DNA of 64,000 nt, from the NCBI RefSeq assembly GCF_000719135.1, contig NZ_JOEK01000001.1, forward strand, positions 682,001 to 746,000, given 5' to 3'. The translations under genes were made by a program, and so were the position numbers. The DNA comes from Streptomyces avicenniae. GTDB taxonomy: Bacteria; Actinomycetota; Actinomycetes; Streptomycetales; Streptomycetaceae. The notes under the pieces are model-generated. The model ran no database searches, had not been told where the DNA came from, and worked only from the letters and a program-made list of their open reading frames with translations. This document shows, one piece after another, positions 44,801 to 51,666 of the stretch. Position 1 is the first letter of the stretch. Every line of letters starts with the position of its first letter.

Positions 44801-47591
44801 CCTCGGCGACGCGGCCCGCAACATCCGCGAGGGCACGCCGCTGCGCTGGAGCAACGAGGTGCGCCACGTCCGCGAGAACCCGGACGGCGGCTACGTCGTC
44901 GGCACGGTGGACAGCCGCGCGTCCGTCTGGCACCGCTACGACGGCGACTTCCGGCACGTCGCGGACGGCACGCGCACCTGGGGCCCCGGCAGCAGCTGGA
45001 CCGACACCATGCCCGACCCGCGCACCGGCCAGACGCAGACCGTGCACCGCAAGTTCCCCCCGTTCACGCTGTCCGACCTTGACAACCTGCGGCACTACCG
45101 CGCGCACGGCCTCGCGCCCGACGGCACGTGGACCGACGCGTGGACCGGCATCGCGCCCACCGGCAAGGAGGTCGGCAGCTCCCGCGCCCTGCCGGACGGC
45201 GACACGCTCACGGTCGAGCGCGTCGCGGAACAGCGTCCGCCCAGCTTCATGCGCTCCGCGCTCAGCGCCGAGTACCGGCACACCGACCTCGGCCAAGGCG
45301 GCGGTCTGCGGGGGCTGTTCGGCGGACGGCAGGGCGACGGCGCGCTCGGCGGCCTGGCGGACGTCGCCAGGCCGTCCTGGGTGCGGCACAACGACATGCA
45401 GCTCTTCGAGTGGCACCGGGGCAACGGCACGTCCGGCATCCGCGTCGTCAGTCAACACACCATGGCCACCACCGACTTCGCCACCAACGGCGCCATGGTC
45501 GGCGCGACCCGCAAGCTCCACGGCGGCCAGGACCTCGCCGTCGGCAACACCGTCGCCCTCCCGCCGGGCACGCGCGACCTCGGGCCGCGCCACCTGCCGT
45601 TCAGCGAGGGCACCGACGGGCTGAAGGGCCACCGCACCTTCAGGCCACGCGAGTTCGACGACCTGCCGCCCGGCACCGGCTACACGCAGGACCGCGTCGT
45701 CTGGCAGGACCGCTACACCACCGACCTCGCCGACGGCGACTGGTACACGCCGCAGCCGGGCAAGCCCTGGCACACCACACGCGTCGGCCTCGACGACGGC
45801 TCCGTCCTGGAGTTCCGCCAGCCGCCCGGCGCCCGCCCCGGCCCGCTCCCGGACGGCGGGCTCGACTTCCGCCGCGTCCCGCACGCGGGCGACGGCGCCG
45901 ACTGGACCCTCTTCGACTACCACGGCAAGGTCCTCGCCCGCATGGACACCTGGCCGGACGGCACCCGCGTCCTCGGCCGCGGCAACGAGTGGTCCGTGCC
46001 CGGCACCGACCTGCGCGGCACACGGCTGACCGCCGAGCGCAACGAACTCCACCACCGCGGCTGGGACCGCCACTCCTACCAGGACATCGGCCCCGGCGGC
46101 ATCCCCGTCCGCGACTCCCGGCTCCTCGGCGACGGCACGACCGTCACCGCCTGGCGCACCGAACTGCCGGACGGCGGCGGCGTGCGCTGGAACTGGAACA
46201 AGATGGAACGCGACGGCGAGATACGGGAGTTCGGCCAGCAGGCCGACCGCGTACGCCGCTGGTACGACCCCTCCACCGGCGCCCTGCAGAACGACTGGCG
46301 CGCCGGGGCCCGCTTCGCCGACGAGCTGGACAACACAGGGCCGCAGCCCGTCCGCGTCCAGGAGATCCCGGCGCGCCCGCAGAGCGGCCCCGTGCGCGAC
46401 CTGCTGAGCGAGAACCCGTGGCGCGTGCGCGAGTACGCCGCGACGCCCGGCGACATCCAGGTGCGCGCCGACCTCTACAGGACCTGGGCCGAGTACGACG
46501 CGGGCGTCAAGGTGCGCGGCATGGACCGCCTGCCCGACGGCACGTACCTCGAACGCGAGACATGGCAGCAGCAGTGGCGGCGCTACGCGTACGGCGACGG
46601 CGACGGCGCGCCCACCGTCATCGCCGAACGCAGCATCCCCGGCTTCGTCTGGGAGCGCGGCACCTTCGGCCAACTCACGCTCACCGGCCGGGAGAACACG
46701 TTCCTCGGCTTCCGGCCCGACTTCCATCTCACCGGCCGCGAGACGCACTTCAGCAGCATCAGCAACGACCTGCGCGGCTACACGCGGGAGTTGCGCGAAC
46801 CGCTGCGCTGGAGCTGGGGCCCCGCGGTCGGCGGCGAGTCCACCTACACGCCGTTCGTCGGGAACGCGCTCGGCCAGGTCGCGGTCGAGGGCCTCCAGGA
46901 GTTCACGCTCGACTTCCTCCTCAGCATGGCCGTCTACGGCATCGTCGCCGCCGCCACCGGCACGCCGTTCACGCCCACAGACGTCGCGCAGGCGGCGGTC
47001 GGCGCGGCGATCTCCAGCGGCGTGAAGAGCGTCTCCTCGTTCGGCCACGCGTGGGCAGCGCACCGCACCGCGTTCCGCGTCGGCCTCAGCAACACCGACA
47101 TGGGCTACGCCTACAACTTCCGCCAGAACGACGACTCCTGGGCCTCCGAGTGGGCGGGCAACGAGAAGGTCCTGCGCTGGCGCGGCGGCACGTACGACTT
47201 CTTCAAGGACGGCGTGGTCGGCGCGCTCGGCGGCTTCGCCGGGCAGGCCACGGCCGCCGCCGCCTTCGGCGTCAAGGACTCCGAGGGCAACCGGCACGAC
47301 GTCACCGGCGGGCAGGCCGCCCTCTACGGCCTCGCGGGCGCGGTGGGCGGCGCCCTCGGCAACGCGAGCATCGGCGCGCTGCGCGGCATGCTCCAGAACA
47401 CGGCGGCCGGGCGCTTCTACCACCGGCAGGGCATGATCGACTTCCTCCTGATGCCGAGCATCGGCAAGCTGATCGACAAGTCCGCCGCCGCCTTCTGGAT
47501 CGGGCCCATGGTCCGCGACTGGCTGAACATCACCCCGCCCGCGCCCACCCCGCCGCCCCCGCCCCCGCCGTCAGAAGGGACGCGCCCATGA
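38859..47591 (+). CDS. Giant (2,910-residue) repetitive T7SS cargo protein
   Basis: GTG at 38859, after GAAGGGAG, gives 2,910 residues. The N-terminal helical domain (DWSALGMDADPTPGDPE, about residues 6-22) resembles the start of the RHS toxin at 56108. A hydrophobic block follows (ILAIILIVPAIIVGGPLALLAL). A Pro/Gly-rich region, about residues 430-830, has a recurring LPPxxVxxGExG motif at about residues 456, 531, 576, 655 and 730. About 800 residues of roughly 100-residue beta repeats come next (QTDGSFRVAVDGAHxVLDDAGRQ), then a further repetitive RHS/YD-like part with Trp/Tyr-rich blades. The end has hydrophobic helices (FLLSMAVYGIVAAATG) and a Pro tail. No toxin domain is recognised. The stop overlaps the next gene (ATGA). 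Confidence 0.75.
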   Translation: MPRPPDWSALGMDADPTPGDPEQLDRMLDDQWLLVELAREIDEGLTALQRTTDGVFIGETADALRDMIDKRLRNYIGTFRDAHEKAHTALRAYASVMVEQQRVADGALSAAEGLEEDDPQRETHRSTAETARGELASAASTAGDALSDAAGSIASPIDPCEEFWKFLTILAIILIVPAIIVGGPLALLALGLNVALLIKTAIDFANGDAGVTELVLGVLGVIMPTTKGLNVGRLGSSLWGGARNAFSGIRTFGSGGISILDDLFRAGGNSRFLLTFGYQWVRSGNGLFRMAPVVVNPSMLRNVTTLGAVNIIGARTFVLLQGAVGAVRGFGNAMRGFGGFVVMNLRGWGPLSLVLPVAATEMGAGIGTALRIGLIDRGVFGLYRYGANVGGRGIGAAGQTFGGVADAIRLGSGIGDGGIGVPRFTGAVNALVPPLPPPALASLPPASVTGLGMSTLPPIGVRLGEQGLSGLPDIPTFSSGVLRPDLSTPNLAAPVVPGGGLSSLPPPVSFGGGEILTVPPGGRGAFQLADLPPLSVGLGARGADWTGVGIPQFGAVVSVPPVGAGANGFEVSLGSLPPIGVSFGERGLTGAVQGVTAPSPGALLPDLAALPPAGGRLTPGTGVMPGVVPGGATVPGNVSLGSLFPNGLDVRVGDMPSVHVDFARTGGVAPGTVTPNGGLGAPQGSALDLPQLESPAAVLPPPAVTTAALPGDLGTVTLSREALTIEVGGIPPLRVGLAENGAGDVLSSAAVPSAGARHPDVTLTGGLDAPAPVAVPPPGAALQANGLGQAPPPAVAVPPARVEVAPVTGGSGAGSGGAAVTSQGVQPIDVAALAVPPQTVTPAAASQASRGLAVPPESVAQAVPQPKVPHVPSSASVSPADIGGPLPKWLTDGLGGLPPVPPQELTVFMVRQVEYTGTPPVPTASTAANTPAPAVAPQLPPRTAEFGIPADGAPALRGTFDGGSGQLVEVDFAAPPANGAFTVERTGDLVRIDQDLGGGVTRSFTYQAAVNDLHLVFTQRWVTLPGDAWGGARLRFDETLPEDGPRLVRDGAAVPDAVTPAGGGFHVALGDTRALTDGAGTLTHTGVPLRGMDGRPGGDWAFTPVEGATGVSLRGVDGQPAPGVLTFDAGTLSVTRGDTVSAYRPTGELLTQTHHIRTGPLGGHHLEVPNTTAVPGAEPRLLNPDHTPGGVRVVAQTDGSFRVAVDGAHVVLDDAGRQLGEVVPLRTRGGDEVGVFLGRPGMPGPELRDALGAPAVAQRAGGEIVVVRGDTTHVYGVDGALLREAHLVRGGAFDGQRLVVPNDGAAPHLAGAGGDPLAVRVVAQTDGSFRVAVDGAHAVLDDAGRQLGEVVPLRTRAGADTGVFAARPGMPGPEFRDALGAPAVAQRAGAEIHVVRGGTTHVYDAQGALLREEFTFGAGPLTGHRLVVPDDPTAAFALAPGGARLPDGHVVPQTGGGFRVATGTTHALVDDAGRWTATAVPLREGAQGLDTYAVRPVANPAHTDFRTGTGAPAAAGWGTEGTRLTFTQGPVTRVHAPDGALAETRLALTGGPLDGSRVVTPYGGGAPHVTSGTGAPRTADVTPQAGGGFRVDGQGSHVVIDAGGVYRHDVVPLTRGGGTDGYAFVSHFRPDPLPRAADGTPLPGGSLARLDDNRLVVRAPGSVTAYDAGGAFLFDAPRFPGRGLDGDEFLRTHTLTQDGRTLRAHDLLDADLRPVPDTVVRPRPGAGDTGLAVTGPEGRVWLHGPDGALTGSIGAADPVTGARPAVRNGQHLTLVELSDGLGARYLDTTAPNQLRLLDGNLDVVASHGPIRVRGDGLPGHEIGGQGLRAGEYSRYTPEGRLVEQRIDVLYKGVALDGRHFVVRYGPDGSGTWEAAGGAGIRGWHESGTVDLKGAGQGRVSLVTHTGGQVLDRRLLPDGHTVDYHAPGNAGDVVNRTFGMPNGLREKDFWSETDALGAAAGHGYRQWNVSGRGWFDVRDHTFLGDAARNIREGTPLRWSNEVRHVRENPDGGYVVGTVDSRASVWHRYDGDFRHVADGTRTWGPGSSWTDTMPDPRTGQTQTVHRKFPPFTLSDLDNLRHYRAHGLAPDGTWTDAWTGIAPTGKEVGSSRALPDGDTLTVERVAEQRPPSFMRSALSAEYRHTDLGQGGGLRGLFGGRQGDGALGGLADVARPSWVRHNDMQLFEWHRGNGTSGIRVVSQHTMATTDFATNGAMVGATRKLHGGQDLAVGNTVALPPGTRDLGPRHLPFSEGTDGLKGHRTFRPREFDDLPPGTGYTQDRVVWQDRYTTDLADGDWYTPQPGKPWHTTRVGLDDGSVLEFRQPPGARPGPLPDGGLDFRRVPHAGDGADWTLFDYHGKVLARMDTWPDGTRVLGRGNEWSVPGTDLRGTRLTAERNELHHRGWDRHSYQDIGPGGIPVRDSRLLGDGTTVTAWRTELPDGGGVRWNWNKMERDGEIREFGQQADRVRRWYDPSTGALQNDWRAGARFADELDNTGPQPVRVQEIPARPQSGPVRDLLSENPWRVREYAATPGDIQVRADLYRTWAEYDAGVKVRGMDRLPDGTYLERETWQQQWRRYAYGDGDGAPTVIAERSIPGFVWERGTFGQLTLTGRENTFLGFRPDFHLTGRETHFSSISNDLRGYTRELREPLRWSWGPAVGGESTYTPFVGNALGQVAVEGLQEFTLDFLLSMAVYGIVAAATGTPFTPTDVAQAAVGAAISSGVKSVSSFGHAWAAHRTAFRVGLSNTDMGYAYNFRQNDDSWASEWAGNEKVLRWRGGTYDFFKDGVVGALGGFAGQATAAAAFGVKDSEGNRHDVTGGQAALYGLAGAVGGALGNASIGALRGMLQNTAAGRFYHRQGMIDFLLMPSIGKLIDKSAAAFWIGPMVRDWLNITPPAPTPPPPPPPSEGTRP
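42429..42925 (+). repeat. Near-identical tandem repeat, 384-base period, inside the giant gene
   Basis: The first 113 bases of the unit (42429-42541) recur at 42813-42925 with only a few differences, and the similarity continues more weakly through the rest of the 128-codon unit. This is DNA-level identity well above that of the other repeats, and points to a recent in-frame duplication. Confidence 0.85.
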
Positions 47592-49789
47592 CCGAGGAAC
47601 CCCTCCGCGTCGCCCCCAGGACCCGAGGCGCCCACCGGACGATCACGGACGCCCTCGCCGCGGCCCCGGCGGGCGCCGTCGTCACCGTCGCGCCCGGCAC
47701 GTACGCCGAGACGTTCCGGCTGACGCGCCGCGTCACCCTGCGGCCGGAGCACGGCAACGGCTCCGTCGTCGTCACCGTCCCCGCCGCCACCGGCGCGCTC
47801 ACCGTCGCCGCGCCCGGCTGCGTCATCGCGGGCCTCGTCATCCGCGGCGCCGACCCGGCCGAGGCCGTCCTGCGCGTCGAGGACGCCGCCGGGCTCACCC
47901 TCCTCGACTGCGTCCTCGGCCAGGGCCGCGCCGAAGTCCTCGGCTCCCGCGGCCACCACCCCGGCCCGCCACGCCCCGTCACCGCCCTCCCGCCCGACAA
48001 CGACCTGTCGGCCGAGGTCACCGACCCGACAGGCGGCGGCGTCCTGCGCATCCGCCGCTCCCGGCTCCACGCCGCCCGCCACACCGCGCTGCACCTGACC
48101 GGCGACTCCCTCGCCCGCCTCGACGACACCGTCATCGAGGACGTCGAGGGCATCGGCGTCGCCGTCTCGGGCTCCGCCGTCCTGCGCGCCGACCGGCTGC
48201 GCGTGCACGGCGGTTCAGGCTCCGCGCTGCGCGCCCGCGACACGTCCCGCGTCCTGCTGCGTGCCGCGGGCATCTTCGGCCCCGGGCGCAACGGCGTCCT
48301 GGCGCAGGACGCGGCCGAGGTGCTGCTCACCGACTGCCGCGTGGAGCACGCCGAACGCTCCGGCGTCCGCCTCGATCACACGGCCCGCGCCCACATCGAC
48401 GAGAGCACGCTCACCGACTCGCGGCTGTGCGGCGTCGAGGTGCGCGACGAGGCCCGCGTCACGCTGCGGGGCACCCGCGTGACGGGCGGCGAGACGGGCG
48501 CACGGCTGCGGTCCACCGAGGAATCCACCCTGCTGCACTGCGACTTCAGCAAGCAGACGGGGAACGGCGTCGAGCTGTCGGACGGCGCCGACCCGCGCGT
48601 GCGCGGCGTGCGGATCGTCGGGCCAGGCAAGCACGGCGTCGTCGTCGGCGAGGGCGCGCGCGGCACGTTCGACCACTGCGACGTCGTCGCCAGCGCCTTC
48701 CCCGCGCTGCACGTCGGCCGCGACGCCGCGCCGCGCTTCCGCGGCTGCCGCGTCTTCGACTCGTCCCGCGACCTCGTGGTCGCCGAGGGCGGGCGGCCGG
48801 TCGTCGAGGACTGCGTCGCCGTCAACGTCGCCACGCCCCGCCTCACCGGCAGCGCGCCCCAGCCGCCGCGCGGCCCGGCGGCGCCGGGGCGTACGGCCTC
48901 CGCCGACCGGTCGCGCGGCCCGGCGGCCCCCGCCCCGGCCGTCGTCCCGTCGCGCGACGACCCCGCGCCCGAGCCCGAGCCGCTGCCCGACCTGCTGGCC
49001 GAGCTGGACCAGCTCGTCGGCCTCGACGGGGTCAAGCGGGACGTCGGCGGCATGGTCAAGCTCATGCAGACCGTCCGCATGCGGCAGGAGGCCGGGCTCC
49101 CCGCCCCGCCGCTCAGCCGCCACCTCGTCTTCGCGGGCAACCCCGGCACGGGCAAGACGACGGTCGCCCGCCTGTACGGGCGGCTGCTGCGCGCCCTCGG
49201 GCTGCTCTCCGGCGGCCACCTCGTGGAGGTGGACCGCAGCGCGCTCGTCGGCGAGTACATCGGCCACACCGGGCCGAAGACCACCGAGGCGTTCGGACGG
49301 GCCCTCGGCGGCGTGCTGTTCATCGACGAGGCGTACGCGCTGACGCCGCCGGGCGTCGCCCAGGACTTCGGCGGCGAGGCCATCGCGACGCTCGTGAAGC
49401 TGATGGAGGACCACCGCGACGAGGTCGTCGTCATCGCGGCCGGGTACCCGGGCGAGATGGACCGGTTCGTCGGCTCCAACCCCGGCCTCGCGTCCCGCTT
49501 CACCCGCAGCCTGCGCTTCGCGGACTACACGGACGACGAACTCGTCCGTATCGTCGAACACCACGCGCGGCGCCACCGGTACGAGCTGAGCGACGCGGCC
49601 CGCAAGGCGCTCGGCACGCACCTCGCGGCCGTCCCGCGCGGCGAGCGGTTCGGCAACGGCCGCACGGCGCGCCAGCTCTTCCAGCAGATGACGGAGCGCC
49701 AGGCGCTGCGCATCGCCGAACTGACCGAACCGGCGGCCAGGGAGCTGATGGTCCTCGACGAGACGGACCTTCCCCTGCCCGCCGCGTGA
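47588..49789 (+). CDS. Beta-helix plus CbxX/EccA-type AAA ATPase fusion
   Basis: A 733-residue protein. Residues 10-420 are a right-handed beta-helix of the pectate-lyase/NosD kind, with short repeats such as GVRLDHTARAHIDESTLTDSRLCGVEVRDEARV. A Pro/Ala-rich linker leads to an AAA+ domain at about 480-733: LDQLVGLDGVKRDVGGMV, Walker A GNPGTGKT near residue 517, Walker B VLFIDEAYAL, and the NPGLASRF arginine-finger segment. The AAA part matches CbxX/CfqX and the ATPase of EccA, which helps release or chaperone T7SS substrates. In EccA the N-terminus is a TPR domain; here a beta-helix replaces it. Its start overlaps the giant gene stop. Confidence 0.82.
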   Translation: MTEEPLRVAPRTRGAHRTITDALAAAPAGAVVTVAPGTYAETFRLTRRVTLRPEHGNGSVVVTVPAATGALTVAAPGCVIAGLVIRGADPAEAVLRVEDAAGLTLLDCVLGQGRAEVLGSRGHHPGPPRPVTALPPDNDLSAEVTDPTGGGVLRIRRSRLHAARHTALHLTGDSLARLDDTVIEDVEGIGVAVSGSAVLRADRLRVHGGSGSALRARDTSRVLLRAAGIFGPGRNGVLAQDAAEVLLTDCRVEHAERSGVRLDHTARAHIDESTLTDSRLCGVEVRDEARVTLRGTRVTGGETGARLRSTEESTLLHCDFSKQTGNGVELSDGADPRVRGVRIVGPGKHGVVVGEGARGTFDHCDVVASAFPALHVGRDAAPRFRGCRVFDSSRDLVVAEGGRPVVEDCVAVNVATPRLTGSAPQPPRGPAAPGRTASADRSRGPAAPAPAVVPSRDDPAPEPEPLPDLLAELDQLVGLDGVKRDVGGMVKLMQTVRMRQEAGLPAPPLSRHLVFAGNPGTGKTTVARLYGRLLRALGLLSGGHLVEVDRSALVGEYIGHTGPKTTEAFGRALGGVLFIDEAYALTPPGVAQDFGGEAIATLVKLMEDHRDEVVVIAAGYPGEMDRFVGSNPGLASRFTRSLRFADYTDDELVRIVEHHARRHRYELSDAARKALGTHLAAVPRGERFGNGRTARQLFQQMTERQALRIAELTEPAARELMVLDETDLPLPAA

Positions 49790-49819
49790 AACGGCGCATG
49801 TCATGACGAGGAGTGACCG

Positions 49820-50725
49820 ATGGTGAGGAAACGCTCGACGGACCCGAGGCGTTCCCCGGAGTCCGCGCGTTTCAAGGACGCCTTCGCGCGGCGGCCCGCC
49901 GTGGCACGGCGCGGGGTGCTGCCCGGGCGGCGGGTGTTCACGTCGCTGGTCTGGGGCGTGGGCGTCGTCGCCCTGCTCGCGCTGACGACCGGGGTCAGCG
50001 CGCGGGTGCTCGGGGTCGGCGACGCCGAGGAGGTACGGGCGGCCGTGACCGAGCCGCCGGTCGTCGCCCCGCCCCGGGCGCCCGAGCCCGAGCCGGAACC
50101 GGAGCCGACCGAGGAGCCGGAGCCCGAGGAGCCGGAGGAGGAGCCGGAGCCCGAGCCGCCCGCGCCGCCGCCCGTCGTCGCGCCGCCCCCGGCCGCCGAG
50201 GAGCCCGAGCCCGAGGAGGAGCCCGAGGAGGAACCGGAGCCGGAGGAGGAGCCCGAGGAGGAATCCGCCCCGCGCGCCGACGACTCGGGCGACATCCCCG
50301 GCATCGAGGACGGCGCCACGTACCGCCTGCGGGCCGCCACGACGCAGTGCCTCGACATCAACGGCTTCGGCACGTCGCCCGGCACCAACGTGCAGACCTG
50401 GTACTGCCACGAGGAGGCGTCCGAGCAGTTCACCCTCCAGTCGCGCGGCCAGGGCGTCTACACGCTGCACGGGCTCGGCCAGTGCGTCGATCTGGCGAAC
50501 AGCTCGCTGGACGAGGGCGCCGACATCCGCATGTGGCCCTGCAACGACTCGGCCGCGCAGATGTGGCGCGTCAGCGAAGTCGCGGCAGGCTACTACCAGT
50601 TGCAGCAGATGCGCAGCGGGATGTGCATGGACATCGCGAACGGCCGTGCCGACCTCGGCACCGACGTACGCCAGTGGCGCTGCAACGGCCTGGCCGCCCA
50701 GATGTGGGCCTTCGAACGCCGCTGA
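49820..50725 (+). CDS. Membrane-anchored ricin-B-type lectin
   Basis: A 301-residue protein. The cytoplasmic N-terminus is basic. One membrane helix lies at about residues 42-60 (SLVWGVGVVALLALTTGVSA). A stretch of about 75 residues of Glu/Pro repeats follows, which should stand out like a stalk through the wall. The C-terminal ricin-B lectin domain has three lobes, each with a (Q/M)CxDI/L...W-x-C pattern: TQCLDINGFGTSPGTNVQTWYC, GQCVDLANSSLDEGADIRMWPC and GMCMDIANGRADLGTDVRQWRC. It probably binds a wall or extracellular glycan. It ends the T7SS-like gene row and starts with ATG after GAGGAGTG. Confidence 0.85.
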   Translation: MVRKRSTDPRRSPESARFKDAFARRPAVARRGVLPGRRVFTSLVWGVGVVALLALTTGVSARVLGVGDAEEVRAAVTEPPVVAPPRAPEPEPEPEPTEEPEPEEPEEEPEPEPPAPPPVVAPPPAAEEPEPEEEPEEEPEPEEEPEEESAPRADDSGDIPGIEDGATYRLRAATTQCLDINGFGTSPGTNVQTWYCHEEASEQFTLQSRGQGVYTLHGLGQCVDLANSSLDEGADIRMWPCNDSAAQMWRVSEVAAGYYQLQQMRSGMCMDIANGRADLGTDVRQWRCNGLAAQMWAFERR

Positions 50726-51294
50726 GACATTAGCGCGGGCGAACTCGGCCCGAGGGGAAATGCGCCATGGGGCGCCGGAGCACACCACGTGCACCGGCGC
50801 CCCTGCCTCCCCGGCACCACCGCCTGCGCCACGAAGCCATCACCCCCGCATCACCTGCGGCAGCCACCCTCCCCCTCAACTCTTGGTCCCGGCCCCCCCG
50901 CCACACGATCCTCACCACCCTGCCCGACGGCGCAACAAAAACCTGATACCCACCACCGCTCCCGCCCGCGAGGTCAGGTCCCCCTCAATCCGGCAAGGTC
51001 GGGATGCCCGACGCATTCGGGTTTTGCGACCTGCGGCACACCGGACATACCCTTTCCACGCGGAGCGGAGCCACGCTGAAGGACACGATGGTCCGGCCGG
51101 GCCTCGTCGCCCGCGGCCTGAACAACGCCGAGACAGCCGACACACCGGGGCCTCTCACCCCCTGACGGCCACAACTCATGTGAGCCGCATCATGGGCCAA
51201 CTCCCGGCCCGCGACAGGACCCAACTCGTGGTCGCCGTCTACGAATCGGGCCTGACCCACCCGACCCCGACCCCCGCACGCGCCGCGTTCCCCG
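50726..51294. other. 569-base gap with LuxR remnant and no intact gene
   Basis: The sequence is C/A-rich (ccaccac, cccc tracts) unlike the coding DNA around it. Apart from the broken LuxR piece at 51076-51275 I see no credible gene, RNA or repeat. Confidence 0.5.
51076..51275 (+). pseudogene. Remnant of a LuxR/NarL-type response-regulator C-terminus
   Basis: In one frame from 51103 the DNA reads LVARGLNNAETAD, matching the start of the LuxR helix-turn-helix, and then hits a stop at about 51163. In another frame from 51171 it reads THVSRIMGQLPARDRTQLVVAVYESGL, matching the recognition helix and C-terminal end. A frameshift near 51150 and loss of the receiver domain explain both. It is a decayed two-component regulator gene. 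Confidence 0.6.
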
Positions 51295-51666
51295 TCACCC
51301 TTGCAGGGGTCCCTCGATGGCCAGGTCGCCCAAGGTGAGCAACCAGGTGTCGTACAGGTAGTCGCTGAACGTCTCCAGCACCTGCCCGTCGTCCAAGACG
51401 AGGGCGATGTCGATGTCATGAGCGGCCGACTGCGGTCGGCAGTCCATGACACGCGCCCCGACGAGTGACCCGATCACTCCCGCCGTCCGGTCGGAGACCT
51501 CGGCGTCGCGGGACGTGACGATATGCGAGCCGCGCACGAGACGCCAGGCGCCCGATACCCGCAGACGCCACCCCGGACCGCTCAGATAGAGGATCTCCGA
51601 CTCCTGCCGTGCGCTGTCCACCACGAGTGGCAGCCGACCGGTGATCTCCTCGATGATGCTCGTCAC
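51295..51666 (-). CDS. Probable immunity protein of the RHS toxin (DUF6188-like)
   Basis: A 123-residue soluble protein: IIEEITGRLPLVVDSARQES, then strands ILYLSGPGWRLRVSGAWRLV and LVGARVMDCRPQ, then DIDIALVLDDGQVLETFSDYLYDTWLL. It resembles small actinobacterial immunity-like proteins of the DUF6188 type, but I am not certain of the family. Its ATG overlaps the RHS stop (ATGA), so it is translated along with the toxin. That arrangement is diagnostic of toxin-immunity pairs. Confidence 0.65.
   Translation of the reverse strand: MTSIIEEITGRLPLVVDSARQESEILYLSGPGWRLRVSGAWRLVRGSHIVTSRDAEVSDRTAGVIGSLVGARVMDCRPQSAAHDIDIALVLDDGQVLETFSDYLYDTWLLTLGDLAIEGPLQG

Noticed and set aside
41748..47423. 1,891-codon minus-strand frame opposite the giant cargo gene
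   Set aside because: It mirrors the third-position GC pattern of the plus-strand gene and shows no domains. The plus strand has start, ribosome-binding site and coherent domains.
50100..50280. Tandem DNA repeat or CRISPR-like array in the lectin gene
   Set aside because: The periodicity comes from Glu/Pro codons (GAG CCC/GAG GAG) of the stalk. There are no spacers or constant repeats. No CRISPR array was seen anywhere in the window.
30602..50725. A complete ESX/T7SS locus
   Set aside because: No EccB, EccD, EccE or mycosin is visible, so it is described as T7SS-like only.
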